A DNA stretch of 64,000 nucleotides from an uncultured Eubacteriaceae bacterium (GTDB lineage: Bacteria; Bacillota; Clostridia; Eubacteriales; Eubacteriaceae), in the NCBI GenBank assembly GCA_945867155.1, contig CAMBHL010000005.1, positions 62,001 to 126,000 on the forward strand. Reading direction: 5' to 3'. Position numbers and translations under genes: made by a program. The notes under the pieces were generated by a model that was not told the DNA's origin, searched no databases, and was given only the letters and a program-made list of their open reading frames with translations. Shown in pieces: positions 17,958-26,341 of this stretch (positions are counted from its first letter, which is position 1; every line of letters starts with the position of its first letter).

Positions 17958-17976
17958 CATTCAGAGCGGCTTTGTT
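17937..17976 (+). terminator. MATE gene terminator with stop codon in the loop
   Basis: Perfect 16-bp stem, arms 17937-17952 and 17958-17973 (core CCGCTCTGAATG / CATTCAGAGCGG). The 5-nt loop 17953-17957 contains the TAA stop codon at 17955-17957. A T-rich tail follows. Confidence 0.85.
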
Positions 17977-18065
17977 CTCTAATAAGGGATCGTTCCAGAG
18001 CGGGCACGCCTCCCGCGGTTTCTGTTCAGATCAACTCGAAAGGATTGGTTTCAAGCTAAGTTCAC

Positions 18066-18083
18066 TATACCCCTACCGGTATA
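18066..18083. repeat. Inverted repeat, possible operator
   Basis: TATACC-N6-GGTATA, perfect 6-bp arms. It lies 176 bp upstream of the -35 of the regulator promoter, so a role in autoregulation is only a guess. Confidence 0.4.
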
Positions 18084-18258
18084 TGCTGTCAAGGGGTTTT
18101 GTTCTTTTTATTTTACTTTTTGTTTTTTATTTATACTGTAATTTTTCTTGTGAATTCTCTTATTTTTACATAATTAAAAGTATATGCTTTTTTGGCTTAT
18201 TTTATCCCGATTTTAAACGATTTATATTAGATCTTTTTGAATCTATGTAAAAGTACCG

Positions 18259-18287
18259 TTGACGAAGCTCCAAAATCACGATATAAT
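18259..18287 (+). promoter_or_regulatory. Promoter of the sorC-araM-araL-araB unit
   Basis: TTGACG (18259-18264), 17-bp spacer, TATAAT (18282-18287); the leader is about 80 nt. Confidence 0.8.
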
Positions 18288-18374
18288 GAAAACATCATCA
18301 GCATGCCTTTGGACATGAGATGATCCATTACACATGCCAGCGATTGATTTTTGATATCAAGAAGGAACAGACAG

Positions 18375-19328
18375 ATGAAGAAAATAGTAAACGACGAGCG
18401 ACTCATGATCAAAATTTGCGATATGTACTACAACCAAAATTTAAGCCAGAAATCGATCGCCACCAAGCTCGGGCTCTCCCGCCCGACCATTTCACGAATT
18501 ATCAGCAACGCGCGGGAATCTGGCATCGTCACCATCACGATCAAAAACCTGGAAATGACGAATTACGTCGAGCTGGAACACCAGGTCGAATCCATTTACG
18601 GGCTCAAGGAAGTGGTGGTCGTCGACCATTTTGACGATCCCGAAAAGCAGAAAGCAGAGCTCGGCCGGATTTCCGCGAATTACTTAAAGCGCATCGTCAC
18701 CGACCGGGACGTGGTGGGCGTGTCTATGGGCACCACCCTCTACGAAACGGCGAAGCATCTCGAAGACTGCTCGGCGAAAAACGTGTTTTTCGTGCCGATG
18801 ATCGGCGGCATGGGCCACCTCCGGGGGGAACTCCACTCCAACAGCCTGATCCAGATCATGGCCCGGAAATTCAACGGCGGCAAGTTCATTCCCATGCACG
18901 CCCCGGCCCGGGTCGCCAACCGCACCATCCGCAGCGAGTTTCTAAACGAAGCGAGCATCGCGAAGGTCATCAAGATGTGCGATTCCCTGGACATCGCCAT
19001 GGTGGGCATCGGCTACCCGAACAAAACCTCGGCCATCATGGCCACGGGCTACTACACCGACGAGGAAATGCGGATCATGAAGAAGGCCGGCGTCGCCGGC
19101 GACATCTGCATGCAGTTTTTTGACAGTCATGGGGACACGACCCCCTTCAAGAAGCAGAACACCGTCATCGGCATCGAGATCAAGAAACTCAGAAAAGTGC
19201 CCCACAGCATCGGGGTCGCCTCGGGCCTTGAGAAGCTCAACGCCATCAAAGGCGCCATCGAAGGCAAATACATCAACACCCTCATTACCGACGTCGACTG
19301 CGCAAAGCAGCTGGCGCAGAATGATTAA
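18375..19328 (+). CDS. SorC/DeoR-type sugar-binding transcriptional regulator
   Basis: 317 residues. The N-terminal helix-turn-helix reads YYNQNLSQKSIATKLGLSRPTISRII; the remainder is a SorC-family effector domain related to sugar-phosphate isomerases, with a DVVGVSMGTTLYETAKHL segment and GVASGLEKLNAIKGAIEGKYINTLITD at the end. Members bind a phosphorylated sugar. ATG 18375 is chosen for the AAGAAGGAA site about 10 bp upstream. It heads a run of araM, araL and araB homologues (45-bp gap to araM), so it probably controls them in response to a pentose- or polyol-phosphate. Confidence 0.88.
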   Translation: MKKIVNDERLMIKICDMYYNQNLSQKSIATKLGLSRPTISRIISNARESGIVTITIKNLEMTNYVELEHQVESIYGLKEVVVVDHFDDPEKQKAELGRISANYLKRIVTDRDVVGVSMGTTLYETAKHLEDCSAKNVFFVPMIGGMGHLRGELHSNSLIQIMARKFNGGKFIPMHAPARVANRTIRSEFLNEASIAKVIKMCDSLDIAMVGIGYPNKTSAIMATGYYTDEEMRIMKKAGVAGDICMQFFDSHGDTTPFKKQNTVIGIEIKKLRKVPHSIGVASGLEKLNAIKGAIEGKYINTLITDVDCAKQLAQND

Positions 19329-19373
19329 ACATACGGCAATCCAATTTCAATTTATATTTAAAGGAGATTTATT

Positions 19374-20564
19374 ATGGACGAAATACTCAACCTGGATTTG
19401 AACGACATGGCCCAAACGGAGTTTGACTGCTCCTGCGGCAGACACCACAACTTCTCGATTCACGATGTGGCCATCGGCTCCGGCACCATCAACAAACTGC
19501 CGGAAATCGCCGCGCCTTTCAAAGAAGGCCAGATCCTCATGGTCTACGACAACAACACCTACAAGGCCGCCGGAAAACAAGCGCACCAGATCATGGTGGA
19601 CGCCGGCTTCAACGTCAAGGAACTCCTCTTTGACCGCGGCGACGACATCCTGATCCCGGACGAATCCGTCGTCGGGAGAATCCTCCAGGAACTTTCGGGC
19701 CCGACCCCTGAAGACACCCGCCTCATCGTCGGCGTCGGCTCCGGCTCCATCAACGATTCCTGCAAATACGTTTCGTTCCACTGCCACCTGCCGTACATCA
19801 TCGTCGGCACCGCCCCGTCGATGGACGGCTACGTTTCCGACGGCGCACCGCTGATGAGCGCCGGCCGGAAGATCTCCTACCCGGCACACCTCGCCTACGG
19901 CGTCATCGGGGACACCAACATCATGAAGGATGCGCCCCAGGAACTCATCGCTGCGGGCTTCGGCGACGTGGTCGGCAAGATCACCGCTCTCGCAGACTGG
20001 GATCTGGCTGTAAAAGTCAAAGGGGACTACCGCTGCGACACCTGCGTCACCTTGGTGCAGCGCGCCCTCGACAAATGCTTCTCCAAATCGAACCTCCTGC
20101 CCCAGCGGGACGAAGAAGCCATTAAATACTTGATCGAAGCGCTGACCCTGACAGGGGTTGCCATGGCCCTGATCCGCATTTCCCGCCCGGCTTCCGGCGC
20201 AGAACACATGCTGTCCCACTACTGGGAAATGGACTATGTCGACCGCGGCCTGAACCCGATTCACCACGGCACCCAGGTCGGCGTCGCCACACCGGTCATC
20301 GCCCGCTTCTTCGAAGAACTCAAGGACATCCTGCCGGAAGGCACTGCTGAACTCTGCCCGCCTCACGAAGAAATCGAAAAACTGCTGAGAGACGGCGGTG
20401 CACCGGTCTCCCCGAAGGAAGTCGGCATCTCCAGAGAACTCTTCCACGCGAGCCTTTTGAAGGGCTACACCGTCCGTCCGCGCTACTCCGTTATGGAATA
20501 CGCGAAGGACAACGGCCGCCTCGAAGAAATCGCCGACAAGATCACCGCAGAACTCTACGACTAA
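19374..20564 (+). CDS. araM: sn-Glycerol-1-phosphate dehydrogenase, AraM/EgsA family
   Basis: 396 residues of the iron-type alcohol dehydrogenase superfamily, AraM branch. GVGSGSINDSCKY binds the nucleotide; TAPSMDGYVSDGAPL, the metal Asp in AAGFGDVVGK, and the two metal His in GAEHMLSHYWE and NPIHHGTQVG are all present. In Bacillus subtilis AraM reduces dihydroxyacetone phosphate to sn-glycerol 1-phosphate and is encoded in the arabinose operon. Here too it is next to AraL and AraB homologues. AAGGAG precedes ATG 19374. The four N-terminal Cys/His (CSCGRHH) could bind a metal, which I only note. Confidence 0.88.
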   Translation: MDEILNLDLNDMAQTEFDCSCGRHHNFSIHDVAIGSGTINKLPEIAAPFKEGQILMVYDNNTYKAAGKQAHQIMVDAGFNVKELLFDRGDDILIPDESVVGRILQELSGPTPEDTRLIVGVGSGSINDSCKYVSFHCHLPYIIVGTAPSMDGYVSDGAPLMSAGRKISYPAHLAYGVIGDTNIMKDAPQELIAAGFGDVVGKITALADWDLAVKVKGDYRCDTCVTLVQRALDKCFSKSNLLPQRDEEAIKYLIEALTLTGVAMALIRISRPASGAEHMLSHYWEMDYVDRGLNPIHHGTQVGVATPVIARFFEELKDILPEGTAELCPPHEEIEKLLRDGGAPVSPKEVGISRELFHASLLKGYTVRPRYSVMEYAKDNGRLEEIADKITAELYD

Positions 20565-20575
20565 TTTGAATTGAC

Positions 20576-20614
20576 AGGGAGGGCGCCTGCCTTCGGGCGG
20601 GCCCTCTCTTTATG
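20576..20614 (+). terminator. Hairpin between araM and araL
   Basis: GC-rich stem: AGGGAGGGCGCC pairs imperfectly with GGCGGGCCCTCTCT around a CTTCG loop, then TTTATGACTTTT. It may be a partial terminator setting araM above araL/araB. Confidence 0.6.
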
Positions 20615-20687
20615 ACTTTTATATTTTGATTTTGCGGCGCCTCAGAGCGCCTTTATTTGTATTTTTTAGATGATAAAGGAAGCGACT

Positions 20688-21482
20688 ATGCAAACCAAAG
20701 AAAACGCACTGAAACCCATCAAACTCTTCGTCCTCGACATGGACGGCACGGTTTATCTCGGCAACAACCTCATCGAAGGCTCCCTGGACTTCATTCACAA
20801 AGTGGACGCGGACCCGGACCGGGACTACATCTTCTTCACCAACAACGCCTCCCGGGTGCCGAAGGTTTATGTGGACAAGCTCGCGAAAATGGGCCTTGAC
20901 GTTGACGAATCGAAAATCGTCACCGCCGGGGATGTGTGCGCGGAATTCTTGAACGAAAACTACCCGAACGCGAAGATCTACTTGAACGGGACGCCCCTGC
21001 TCGAAGAAAACTGGAAGGCCCGGGGCCTCAACCTCGTGGACGATGACCCGGATGTCGCGGTCCAGAGCTTCGACACGACGATGACCTACGAAAAGATGGA
21101 CAAGATCTGCTACTACGTGCGCCACGGCGTGCCTTTCATCGCCACCCACATGGACATCAACTGCCCGACAGAAGATGACTTCATGCCCGACTGCGGCGCC
21201 ATGTGTGCCTTGATCACCTCCTCCACCGGCGTCAAGCCCCGCTACCTCGGCAAGCCGTGGAAGGAAACCGTCGACATGATCACGGAAATCACCGGCTGCC
21301 CGGCTGAACAGATGGGCTTCGTGGGCGACCGCCTCTACACCGACGTCGCCACCGGGGTCAACAACGGCGCCAACGGCTTCCTCGTCTTAACCGGCGAAGC
21401 GGACATGCAGACCGTCGCTGAATCCGACGTGGAACCGACGTGCATCTACGATTCTCTCTATGAAATGAGCAAGTATCTGTAA
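20688..21482 (+). CDS. araL: HAD-IIA sugar phosphatase, AraL/NagD type
   Basis: 264 residues. HAD motifs in order: DMDGTVYLGNN (nucleophile and acid/base Asp), FFTNNAS (motif II), GKPWKETVDM (motif III Lys) and GDRLYTDVATG (motif IV). The C2 cap between motifs II and III places it in subclass IIA with NagD and AraL. AraL of B. subtilis dephosphorylates small sugar phosphates and is thought to relieve their toxicity. ATG 20688 is preferred over 20670 because AAAGGA stands 8 bp before it. araB follows after 30 bp. Confidence 0.85.
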   Translation: MQTKENALKPIKLFVLDMDGTVYLGNNLIEGSLDFIHKVDADPDRDYIFFTNNASRVPKVYVDKLAKMGLDVDESKIVTAGDVCAEFLNENYPNAKIYLNGTPLLEENWKARGLNLVDDDPDVAVQSFDTTMTYEKMDKICYYVRHGVPFIATHMDINCPTEDDFMPDCGAMCALITSSTGVKPRYLGKPWKETVDMITEITGCPAEQMGFVGDRLYTDVATGVNNGANGFLVLTGEADMQTVAESDVEPTCIYDSLYEMSKYL

Positions 21483-21512
21483 GCTTAAATTCAATATTTT
21501 TGGGGAAATATT

Positions 21513-23192
21513 ATGGCAAAATATGTAATCGGCGTGGACTTCGGAACCCTCTCCGCCCGCGCCATTTTAATCAATGCGGAAACCGGCGAAGCGAAGCTCC
21601 GCCTCAGTGAACAGCCCTACACCCACGGCGTCATGGACGAAGCACTCCCGAGCGGCAAGAAGCTGCCCGTGGACTACGCCCTCCAGCATCCTCAGGACTA
21701 CGTGGAATCCCTGGCGGCGGTCATCCCGGGGGTTCTCGAAAACAACGGGGTTTCCCCGGACGACGTCATCGGGGTCGGCATCGACTTCACGAGCTGCACT
21801 GTCCTGCCCATCGCGAAGGACGGCACGCCCCTGTGCATGACCGACGCCTACAAGGACGATCCTCTGGCCTACGTTCAGCTGTGGAAGCACCACGGCGCCC
21901 AGGACTACGCCAACCGCCTGACGGAAGTGGCCCAGGGCCGGGGCGAAGCCTTCCTCGACCGCTACGGCGGAAAGGCCTCCTCTGAAACCCTGTTCCCGAG
22001 ACTTTGGAAGATCGCCGAAGAAGACCCGGATCTGTACCGGGATATGGACGAATACATCGAAGCCGGCGACTGGATCGTCGGTCAGATCACCGGCCACTAC
22101 GTAAGAAACTCCTGCGCTGCAGGCTACAAAGCCCTGTATCACGCCGGCGAAGGCTACCCGAGTGAAGACTTCTTCGAAGCCCTGTCTCCGAAACTCAAGA
22201 ACGTGGTCGCGGAAAAACTCAAATACCCCGTCGTGCCCATCGGCTCCAAGGCCGGAGAAATCGACGACAAGGGCGCGGAAATCACGGGCTTAAACAAAGG
22301 CACTGCGGTCGGGGTCGCCATCATCGACGCCCACTCCGGCGTGCCAGGCGCCCTCTCTGAACCGAAGGAAAACCAGATGGTCCTCATCATGGGCACCTCC
22401 GGCTGCCAGATGCTGATCTCGAAAAAAGAAGCCGTCGTGCCGGGGTGCTTCGGCGTCGTCAAAGACGGGATGCTCCCGGGCTTCTACGGCTACGAATGCG
22501 GCCAGTCGGGCTTCGGCGACCACCTCGCCTGGTTTGTGGACAACTGCGTGCCCGCGTCCTACACCGAAGCGGCTCACAAAGCCGGCCAGAACATCCATCA
22601 GTACCTCACTGAAAAGGCCGCGGCCTTAAAGCCCGGCGAATCGGGGCTCCTCGCCCTCGACTGGTGGAACGGCAACCGCTCAGTCCTCGTGGACAACGAT
22701 CTCACCGGCCTCATGGTGGGCATGCGCCTGACCACGAAACCCGAAGAAATGTACCGGGCCCTCATCGAAGCCATCGCCTACGGCACCCGGATGATCCTCA
22801 AGACCTTCGACGAATCGGGCATCAAAACCGAACACATCTTTGCCACCGGCGGCATGAGCCGCAAGAACGCGCTGCTCATGCAGATCTTCGCCGACGTGAC
22901 GAAGCGCCCGATCTCCGTGGCCAGCTCTGAAAACGGCGGCGCCCTCGGCGCGGCTGTCCTCGGCTCCCTCGCGGCCGGCAGTGAACAGGGCGGCTACGAC
23001 AATATCTTCGACGCGACGAAAGTCCTCGTGCAGGCCCCTGAAAAGACCTACACCCCGAACCCCGAAGCCAGCGCCGTGTATGACCGGCTTTTCGCCGAAT
23101 ACGCCCAGCTGCACGACTACTTCGGCCGAGGCGAAAACGACCTCATGAAACGCCTGAAGAAGATTCAGCTCGACGTTTTAGACGAAGACTAA
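21513..23192 (+). CDS. araB: Ribulokinase (FGGY family)
   Basis: 559 residues, the exact size of AraB. GVDFGTLSARAILI opens the first actin-like domain; GIDFTSCTVLPI, the MGTSGCQML block, GYECGQSGFGDHLAWFV and the C-terminal ATGGMSRKNALLMQIFADV are AraB-specific. It phosphorylates L- or D-ribulose with ATP. No araA isomerase, araD epimerase or sugar transporter is found in the window, so ribulose must come from enzymes elsewhere or from a polyol route such as ribitol or arabitol oxidation. A terminator follows at 23220. Confidence 0.93.
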   Translation: MAKYVIGVDFGTLSARAILINAETGEAKLRLSEQPYTHGVMDEALPSGKKLPVDYALQHPQDYVESLAAVIPGVLENNGVSPDDVIGVGIDFTSCTVLPIAKDGTPLCMTDAYKDDPLAYVQLWKHHGAQDYANRLTEVAQGRGEAFLDRYGGKASSETLFPRLWKIAEEDPDLYRDMDEYIEAGDWIVGQITGHYVRNSCAAGYKALYHAGEGYPSEDFFEALSPKLKNVVAEKLKYPVVPIGSKAGEIDDKGAEITGLNKGTAVGVAIIDAHSGVPGALSEPKENQMVLIMGTSGCQMLISKKEAVVPGCFGVVKDGMLPGFYGYECGQSGFGDHLAWFVDNCVPASYTEAAHKAGQNIHQYLTEKAAALKPGESGLLALDWWNGNRSVLVDNDLTGLMVGMRLTTKPEEMYRALIEAIAYGTRMILKTFDESGIKTEHIFATGGMSRKNALLMQIFADVTKRPISVASSENGGALGAAVLGSLAAGSEQGGYDNIFDATKVLVQAPEKTYTPNPEASAVYDRLFAEYAQLHDYFGRGENDLMKRLKKIQLDVLDED

Positions 23193-23219
23193 ATTTTTTA
23201 AACCCGTCATCAACCCCAT

Positions 23220-23246
23220 AAGGCCCCGAAAGGGGCCTTTTTTAAT
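23220..23246 (+). terminator. araB terminator
   Basis: AAGGCCCC-GAAA-GGGGCCTT (23220-23239) then six T. A tetraloop-capped, textbook intrinsic terminator. Confidence 0.9.
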
Positions 23247-23300
23247 GCAACAAAAAACCGGCGCCCGAAGGTGCCGGTGAAAAGGCAGAAAATCCTTGCC

Positions 23301-24575
23301 TCAGTCAATCTTTGTAAGGCCGCCCATGTAGTGCACGAGTTTTTCCGGAATGGTGATGCTGCCGTCTGCGTTCTGGTAGTTTTCGAGCACCGCCGCAAAG
23401 GTCCGGCCCACGGCCAGCCCGGAGCCGTTTAAGGTGTGGACATACTGGGTGTGCTTGGTGACCGGATCGCGGTAGCGGATGTTCGCCCGTCTCGCCTGGA
23501 AGTCTTCGCAGTTGGAGCAGGACGAAATTTCGACGTAGCGGCCGTAGCTCGGCATCCACACTTCGATATCGTAGGTCTTGGCCGCGGAGAAGCCGATGTC
23601 CCCGGTGCACAGTTCGACGACCCGGTACGGGATCTTGAGCTGCTTCAGGATTTCTTCGGCGTCGTTGGTGAGGCTTTCGAGTTCAGCATAAGAATCCTGA
23701 GGGCGGCAGAACTTGACCATTTCGACTTTATCAAACTGATGGTTGCGGATGAGCCCGCGGGTATCGCGTCCGGCGGAACCGGCTTCTTCTCTGAAGCACG
23801 GGGTGTAGGCCGTGAAGTGGATCGGCAGGGCGTCGTTGTCGAGGATTTCCCCGCGGTAGGTGTTGGTCAGGGGCACTTCCGCCGTCGGCACGAGGAAGAA
23901 GTCTTCTTTTTCGAGGTGGAAGGCGTCTTCTTCAAACTTCGGCAGCTGGCCGGTGCCGGTCATGGACGCGCGGTTGACCATGAATGGTGTGGACATTTCG
24001 GTGTAATCCTGTTCGACGGTGTGGACGTGGATCATAAAGTTGATCAGGGCCCGTTCGAGCTGGGCGCCTTTGCCGCAGAACATGGAGAAGCGGGCGCCGG
24101 TGAGTTTGTGGGCCCGGTCGAAGTCCAGAATGCCGAGGTCCACCCCGAGATCCCAGTGGGCTTTGGGTTCGAAATCGAATTTCCGGGGTTCGCCCCATTT
24201 GCGCACTTCGGTGTTGTCGCTGTCGTCAAGGCCTTCGGCGATGTCCGGGTTCGGAATGTTCGGCAGCATGAGAAGTTCTTTTTTGAGCTTTTCTTCCACT
24301 TCAGACAGGGCGGCGTCGTCTTTTTTGATGTCTTCCGACACGGCCTTCATTTCGGCAAACAGCGGCTTCAGATCTTCGCCGGCGAGTTTTCTTTGGGGAA
24401 TTTCCCTGGACACGGCGTTCTTCTTCGCCTTCAGCTGTTCGACCCGGCCGATGATTTCCCGGCGCTTGTCGTCGAGCTTCAAAATATGATCCACGGAGAA
24501 CGTGCCGCTGTTGCGGCTGTTCAGCGCTTTGACCACCCCTTCGGGGTTTTCACGAATACGTTTTACGTCTAACAA
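23301..24575 (-). CDS. serS: Seryl-tRNA synthetase
   Basis: 424 residues, usual size. An N-terminal coiled-coil arm binds tRNA (residues ~30-100); class II motif 2 ([21 protein letters not shown]) and motif 3 ([18 protein letters not shown]) are clear. It starts at TTG 24575, with AAGGAG seven bases upstream, so the start codon is a weak one. It follows the SEC-C gene by 42 bp with no T-box between them. It charges tRNA-Ser (and tRNA-Sec where present) in the cytoplasm. Confidence 0.96.
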   Translation of the reverse strand: MLDVKRIRENPEGVVKALNSRNSGTFSVDHILKLDDKRREIIGRVEQLKAKKNAVSREIPQRKLAGEDLKPLFAEMKAVSEDIKKDDAALSEVEEKLKKELLMLPNIPNPDIAEGLDDSDNTEVRKWGEPRKFDFEPKAHWDLGVDLGILDFDRAHKLTGARFSMFCGKGAQLERALINFMIHVHTVEQDYTEMSTPFMVNRASMTGTGQLPKFEEDAFHLEKEDFFLVPTAEVPLTNTYRGEILDNDALPIHFTAYTPCFREEAGSAGRDTRGLIRNHQFDKVEMVKFCRPQDSYAELESLTNDAEEILKQLKIPYRVVELCTGDIGFSAAKTYDIEVWMPSYGRYVEISSCSNCEDFQARRANIRYRDPVTKHTQYVHTLNGSGLAVGRTFAAVLENYQNADGSITIPEKLVHYMGGLTKID

Positions 24576-24617
24576 TGCTCTGCTCCTTCTATCTAATCCT
24601 TAGTTTTTCCCGCTGCC

Positions 24618-25127
24618 TCAGGCGTTGCGCCCGCAGCAGTTCTTGTATTTCTTGCCGCTGCCGCACGGGCACGGGTCGTTGCGGCCGATCTTCTTGCCCT
24701 TGACGACGGTGTTGCGGTTGCGGCACTTTTTGTAGATTTTCTTCTGGGTGTCTTTGTCGAGAATGGCGTTCCATTCGCTGAGGCCGTACAGCCACGGCGC
24801 CGGCACCTTCACCATGTTGTAGTACAGCTTTTCAAAGTCGTAGTCCATGGATATTTGCGTGTCGGATTCGATGGTGTCCAGTTCCGGCAGTTTGCCCTTG
24901 ATACTTTCGATGGCGCCGTCGAGGTAGCCGAGAATTTCCGTTTCCGGCATGTCGTAGCGCTGGGACAATTCCGCGACCGTCCCTTCGACGTGGGGGTCCT
25001 GTCTGCCCAGAATGTCTTCGTAAATATGTTTTTCCCGTTCGCAGAAGCCGTCCCAGAAATCCTGCTGGTCTTTCGGGTTCTTTGAGTGAGATTCAATTTC
25101 TTTTTTCCAGTCTGCGTATAGGCTCAT
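24618..25127 (-). CDS. SEC-C motif protein
   Basis: 169 residues. The C terminus [19 protein letters not shown] is a SEC-C zinc-binding motif (CxCxnCC type) like that at the SecA tail, able to contact SecB or ribosomes in other proteins. The first ~145 residues are acidic and helical with no motif I recognise; the segment [20 protein letters not shown] resembles other small clostridial SEC-C proteins. It is the first gene of a unit with serS, behind a good promoter, which hints at a role near translation or secretion. Function unknown. Confidence 0.8.
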   Translation of the reverse strand: MSLYADWKKEIESHSKNPKDQQDFWDGFCEREKHIYEDILGRQDPHVEGTVAELSQRYDMPETEILGYLDGAIESIKGKLPELDTIESDTQISMDYDFEKLYYNMVKVPAPWLYGLSEWNAILDKDTQKKIYKKCRNRNTVVKGKKIGRNDPCPCGSGKKYKNCCGRNA

Positions 25128-25185
25128 TTCGTCCTCTCCTCTTGAGTTAAAACTATAAATTTTCTCTTCCCTTTTTTACCATTAT

Positions 25186-25214
25186 ATTATAACAAACATT
25201 CTGAGCTTGGACAA
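25186..25214 (-). promoter_or_regulatory. Promoter of SEC-C gene and serS
   Basis: TTGTCC (25209-25214 on the minus strand), 17-bp spacer, TATAAT (25186-25191). Confidence 0.7.
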
Positions 25215-25221
25215 ATAAAGA

Positions 25222-25267
25222 GAAAAAAATCCCCTTCTGTCAAATCTATAAAATTTAACAGAAGAGG
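25222..25267 (-). terminator. ddh terminator
   Basis: Stem CCTCTTCTGT / ACAGAAGGGG (25258-25267 and 25231-25240) with one mismatch, then seven T on the minus strand. Confidence 0.75.
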
Positions 25268-25276
25268 AAAAGAATC

Positions 25277-26269
25277 TTACATTAAGTGTTCAAGCAGGTC
25301 GTCCCGGCTCATGGGGCTGTAATAAGCCGGCGGGACGTCGAGCATGGTCAGGCAGCCGTATTTGCCATCTTTATTGAGTCTGTAGCACGCTCTTGCGCAG
25401 GCCACGAGGACGCTGCCGGTAAAGGCCGGATTCGAGTCGAGCTTCAGCCGGTATTCGATGACGGCGCTTTGATCATCTTCGTAGCCGACCTTGCCGCTCC
25501 TTAGCACAAAGCCGCCGTGGGGCAGGCCGCTGTGGTCCCGCTGCATTTCTTCCTCAGTGATGAAGTGAACGGTCGTGTCGTATTCGTCGAAGTAGCTCGG
25601 CATGGTCACGATGTCGTCGACAATGTCCTGCTTGTCTTCTTCGGTGACGTCGTCATCGGGAACGACGAACACTTCCCGCTTGTGCATCTGTCTTGCAGTC
25701 AAATCCGGCGTCTTGCCGTCTCTGATTTCTTCCAAAGCGTCTTCTATTGGAATCGTATATTGACGCGCGTCTTTCACGCCCGGGATGCGCCGCACAGCGT
25801 CCGAGTGGCCCTGGCTCACCCCTTTGCCCCAGAACGTGTAGGCTTTGCCGTTCGGGACAATGGCGTTGGCCATCACCCGGTTCACCGAGAACAGGCCCGG
25901 GTCCCAGCCGCAGGACACGATGGACGTCTTGTCGTTGGCGATGTCCGCTGCGTTAACGTTGTCCACGTGGTCGGGAATGTCCGAATGGGTGTCGAAGGAT
26001 TCCACGGTGTTGAAGTAGTGGGCGTATTCCGGCGACATCCACGGCAGGTCTGTGGCGGAGCCGTTGCATAAAATCATGACGTCGATGTCGTCTGTCATGG
26101 TCTTGCAGTCGTCGAGCTTGTACACTTTGACGCCGTCGGTGTGAATCTTCACGGTTTCAGGATCACGTCTTGTAAACACGCCGACGAGTTCCATGTCCGG
26201 ACTCTTCGTGACGGCGGCTTCCACGCCGCGGCCCAGATTGCCGTATCCCATAATGCCGATTCTAATCAT
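25277..26269 (-). CDS. ddh: meso-Diaminopimelate D-dehydrogenase
   Basis: 330 residues. The NADP-binding start MIRIGIMGYGNLGRGVE, the VFTRRDPE segment and the substrate region SCGWDPGLFSVNRVMANAI followed by WGKGVSQGHSDAVRRIPGVKDARQY are diagnostic of Ddh. It makes meso-diaminopimelate from tetrahydrodipicolinate, NADPH and ammonia in one step, bypassing the acylated branches, and supplies wall cross-links and lysine. It is monocistronic with its own TTGACA promoter and terminator. Confidence 0.95.
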   Translation of the reverse strand: MIRIGIMGYGNLGRGVEAAVTKSPDMELVGVFTRRDPETVKIHTDGVKVYKLDDCKTMTDDIDVMILCNGSATDLPWMSPEYAHYFNTVESFDTHSDIPDHVDNVNAADIANDKTSIVSCGWDPGLFSVNRVMANAIVPNGKAYTFWGKGVSQGHSDAVRRIPGVKDARQYTIPIEDALEEIRDGKTPDLTARQMHKREVFVVPDDDVTEEDKQDIVDDIVTMPSYFDEYDTTVHFITEEEMQRDHSGLPHGGFVLRSGKVGYEDDQSAVIEYRLKLDSNPAFTGSVLVACARACYRLNKDGKYGCLTMLDVPPAYYSPMSRDDLLEHLM

Positions 26270-26281
26270 TGTATCCCTCCT

Positions 26282-26306
26282 CAGATTAATTAAGTTATCT
26301 AATCTG
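26282..26306. repeat. Inverted repeat in the ddh 5' leader
   Basis: CAGATTA-N11-TAATCTG, perfect 7-bp arms, lying between the ddh -10 box and its ribosome site (GAGGAGGG). It could be an operator or a leader hairpin. Confidence 0.5.
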
Positions 26307-26308
26307 TT

Positions 26309-26337
26309 AGTATACGCTGATGTTTTGCTTTTGTCAA
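26309..26337 (-). promoter_or_regulatory. ddh promoter
   Basis: TTGACA (26332-26337, minus), 17-bp spacer, TATACT (26309-26314): close to consensus. It lies against the end of the CoA-transferase gene. Confidence 0.8.
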
Positions 26338-26341
26338 AGCC

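Larger units (their letters stand above)
17977..18374. other. 400-bp intergenic region upstream of the SorC-type regulator
   Basis: No convincing gene. The first ~85 bp are GC-rich with a small hairpin (GCGGG / CCCGC near 18000-18020); 18090-18250 is strongly AT-rich, unlike the rest of the window. It also holds an inverted repeat (18066-18083) and a strong promoter (18259-18287). A 92-codon open frame here encodes only AT-driven hydrophobic sequence and has no ribosome site. Confidence 0.6.

Noticed and set aside
17990..18060. Possible T-box on the minus strand (ACCGCGGGAGG...CGATCCCTT resemblance)
   Set aside because: Lacks the GGTGGNA part and a stem I, and no minus-strand gene follows; compared with the true T-box at 46.3 kb it does not fit.
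17972..18250. 92-codon open frame upstream of the SorC-type regulator
   Set aside because: AT-rich, low-complexity hydrophobic product, begins inside the MATE terminator tail, no ribosome site; treated as non-coding.
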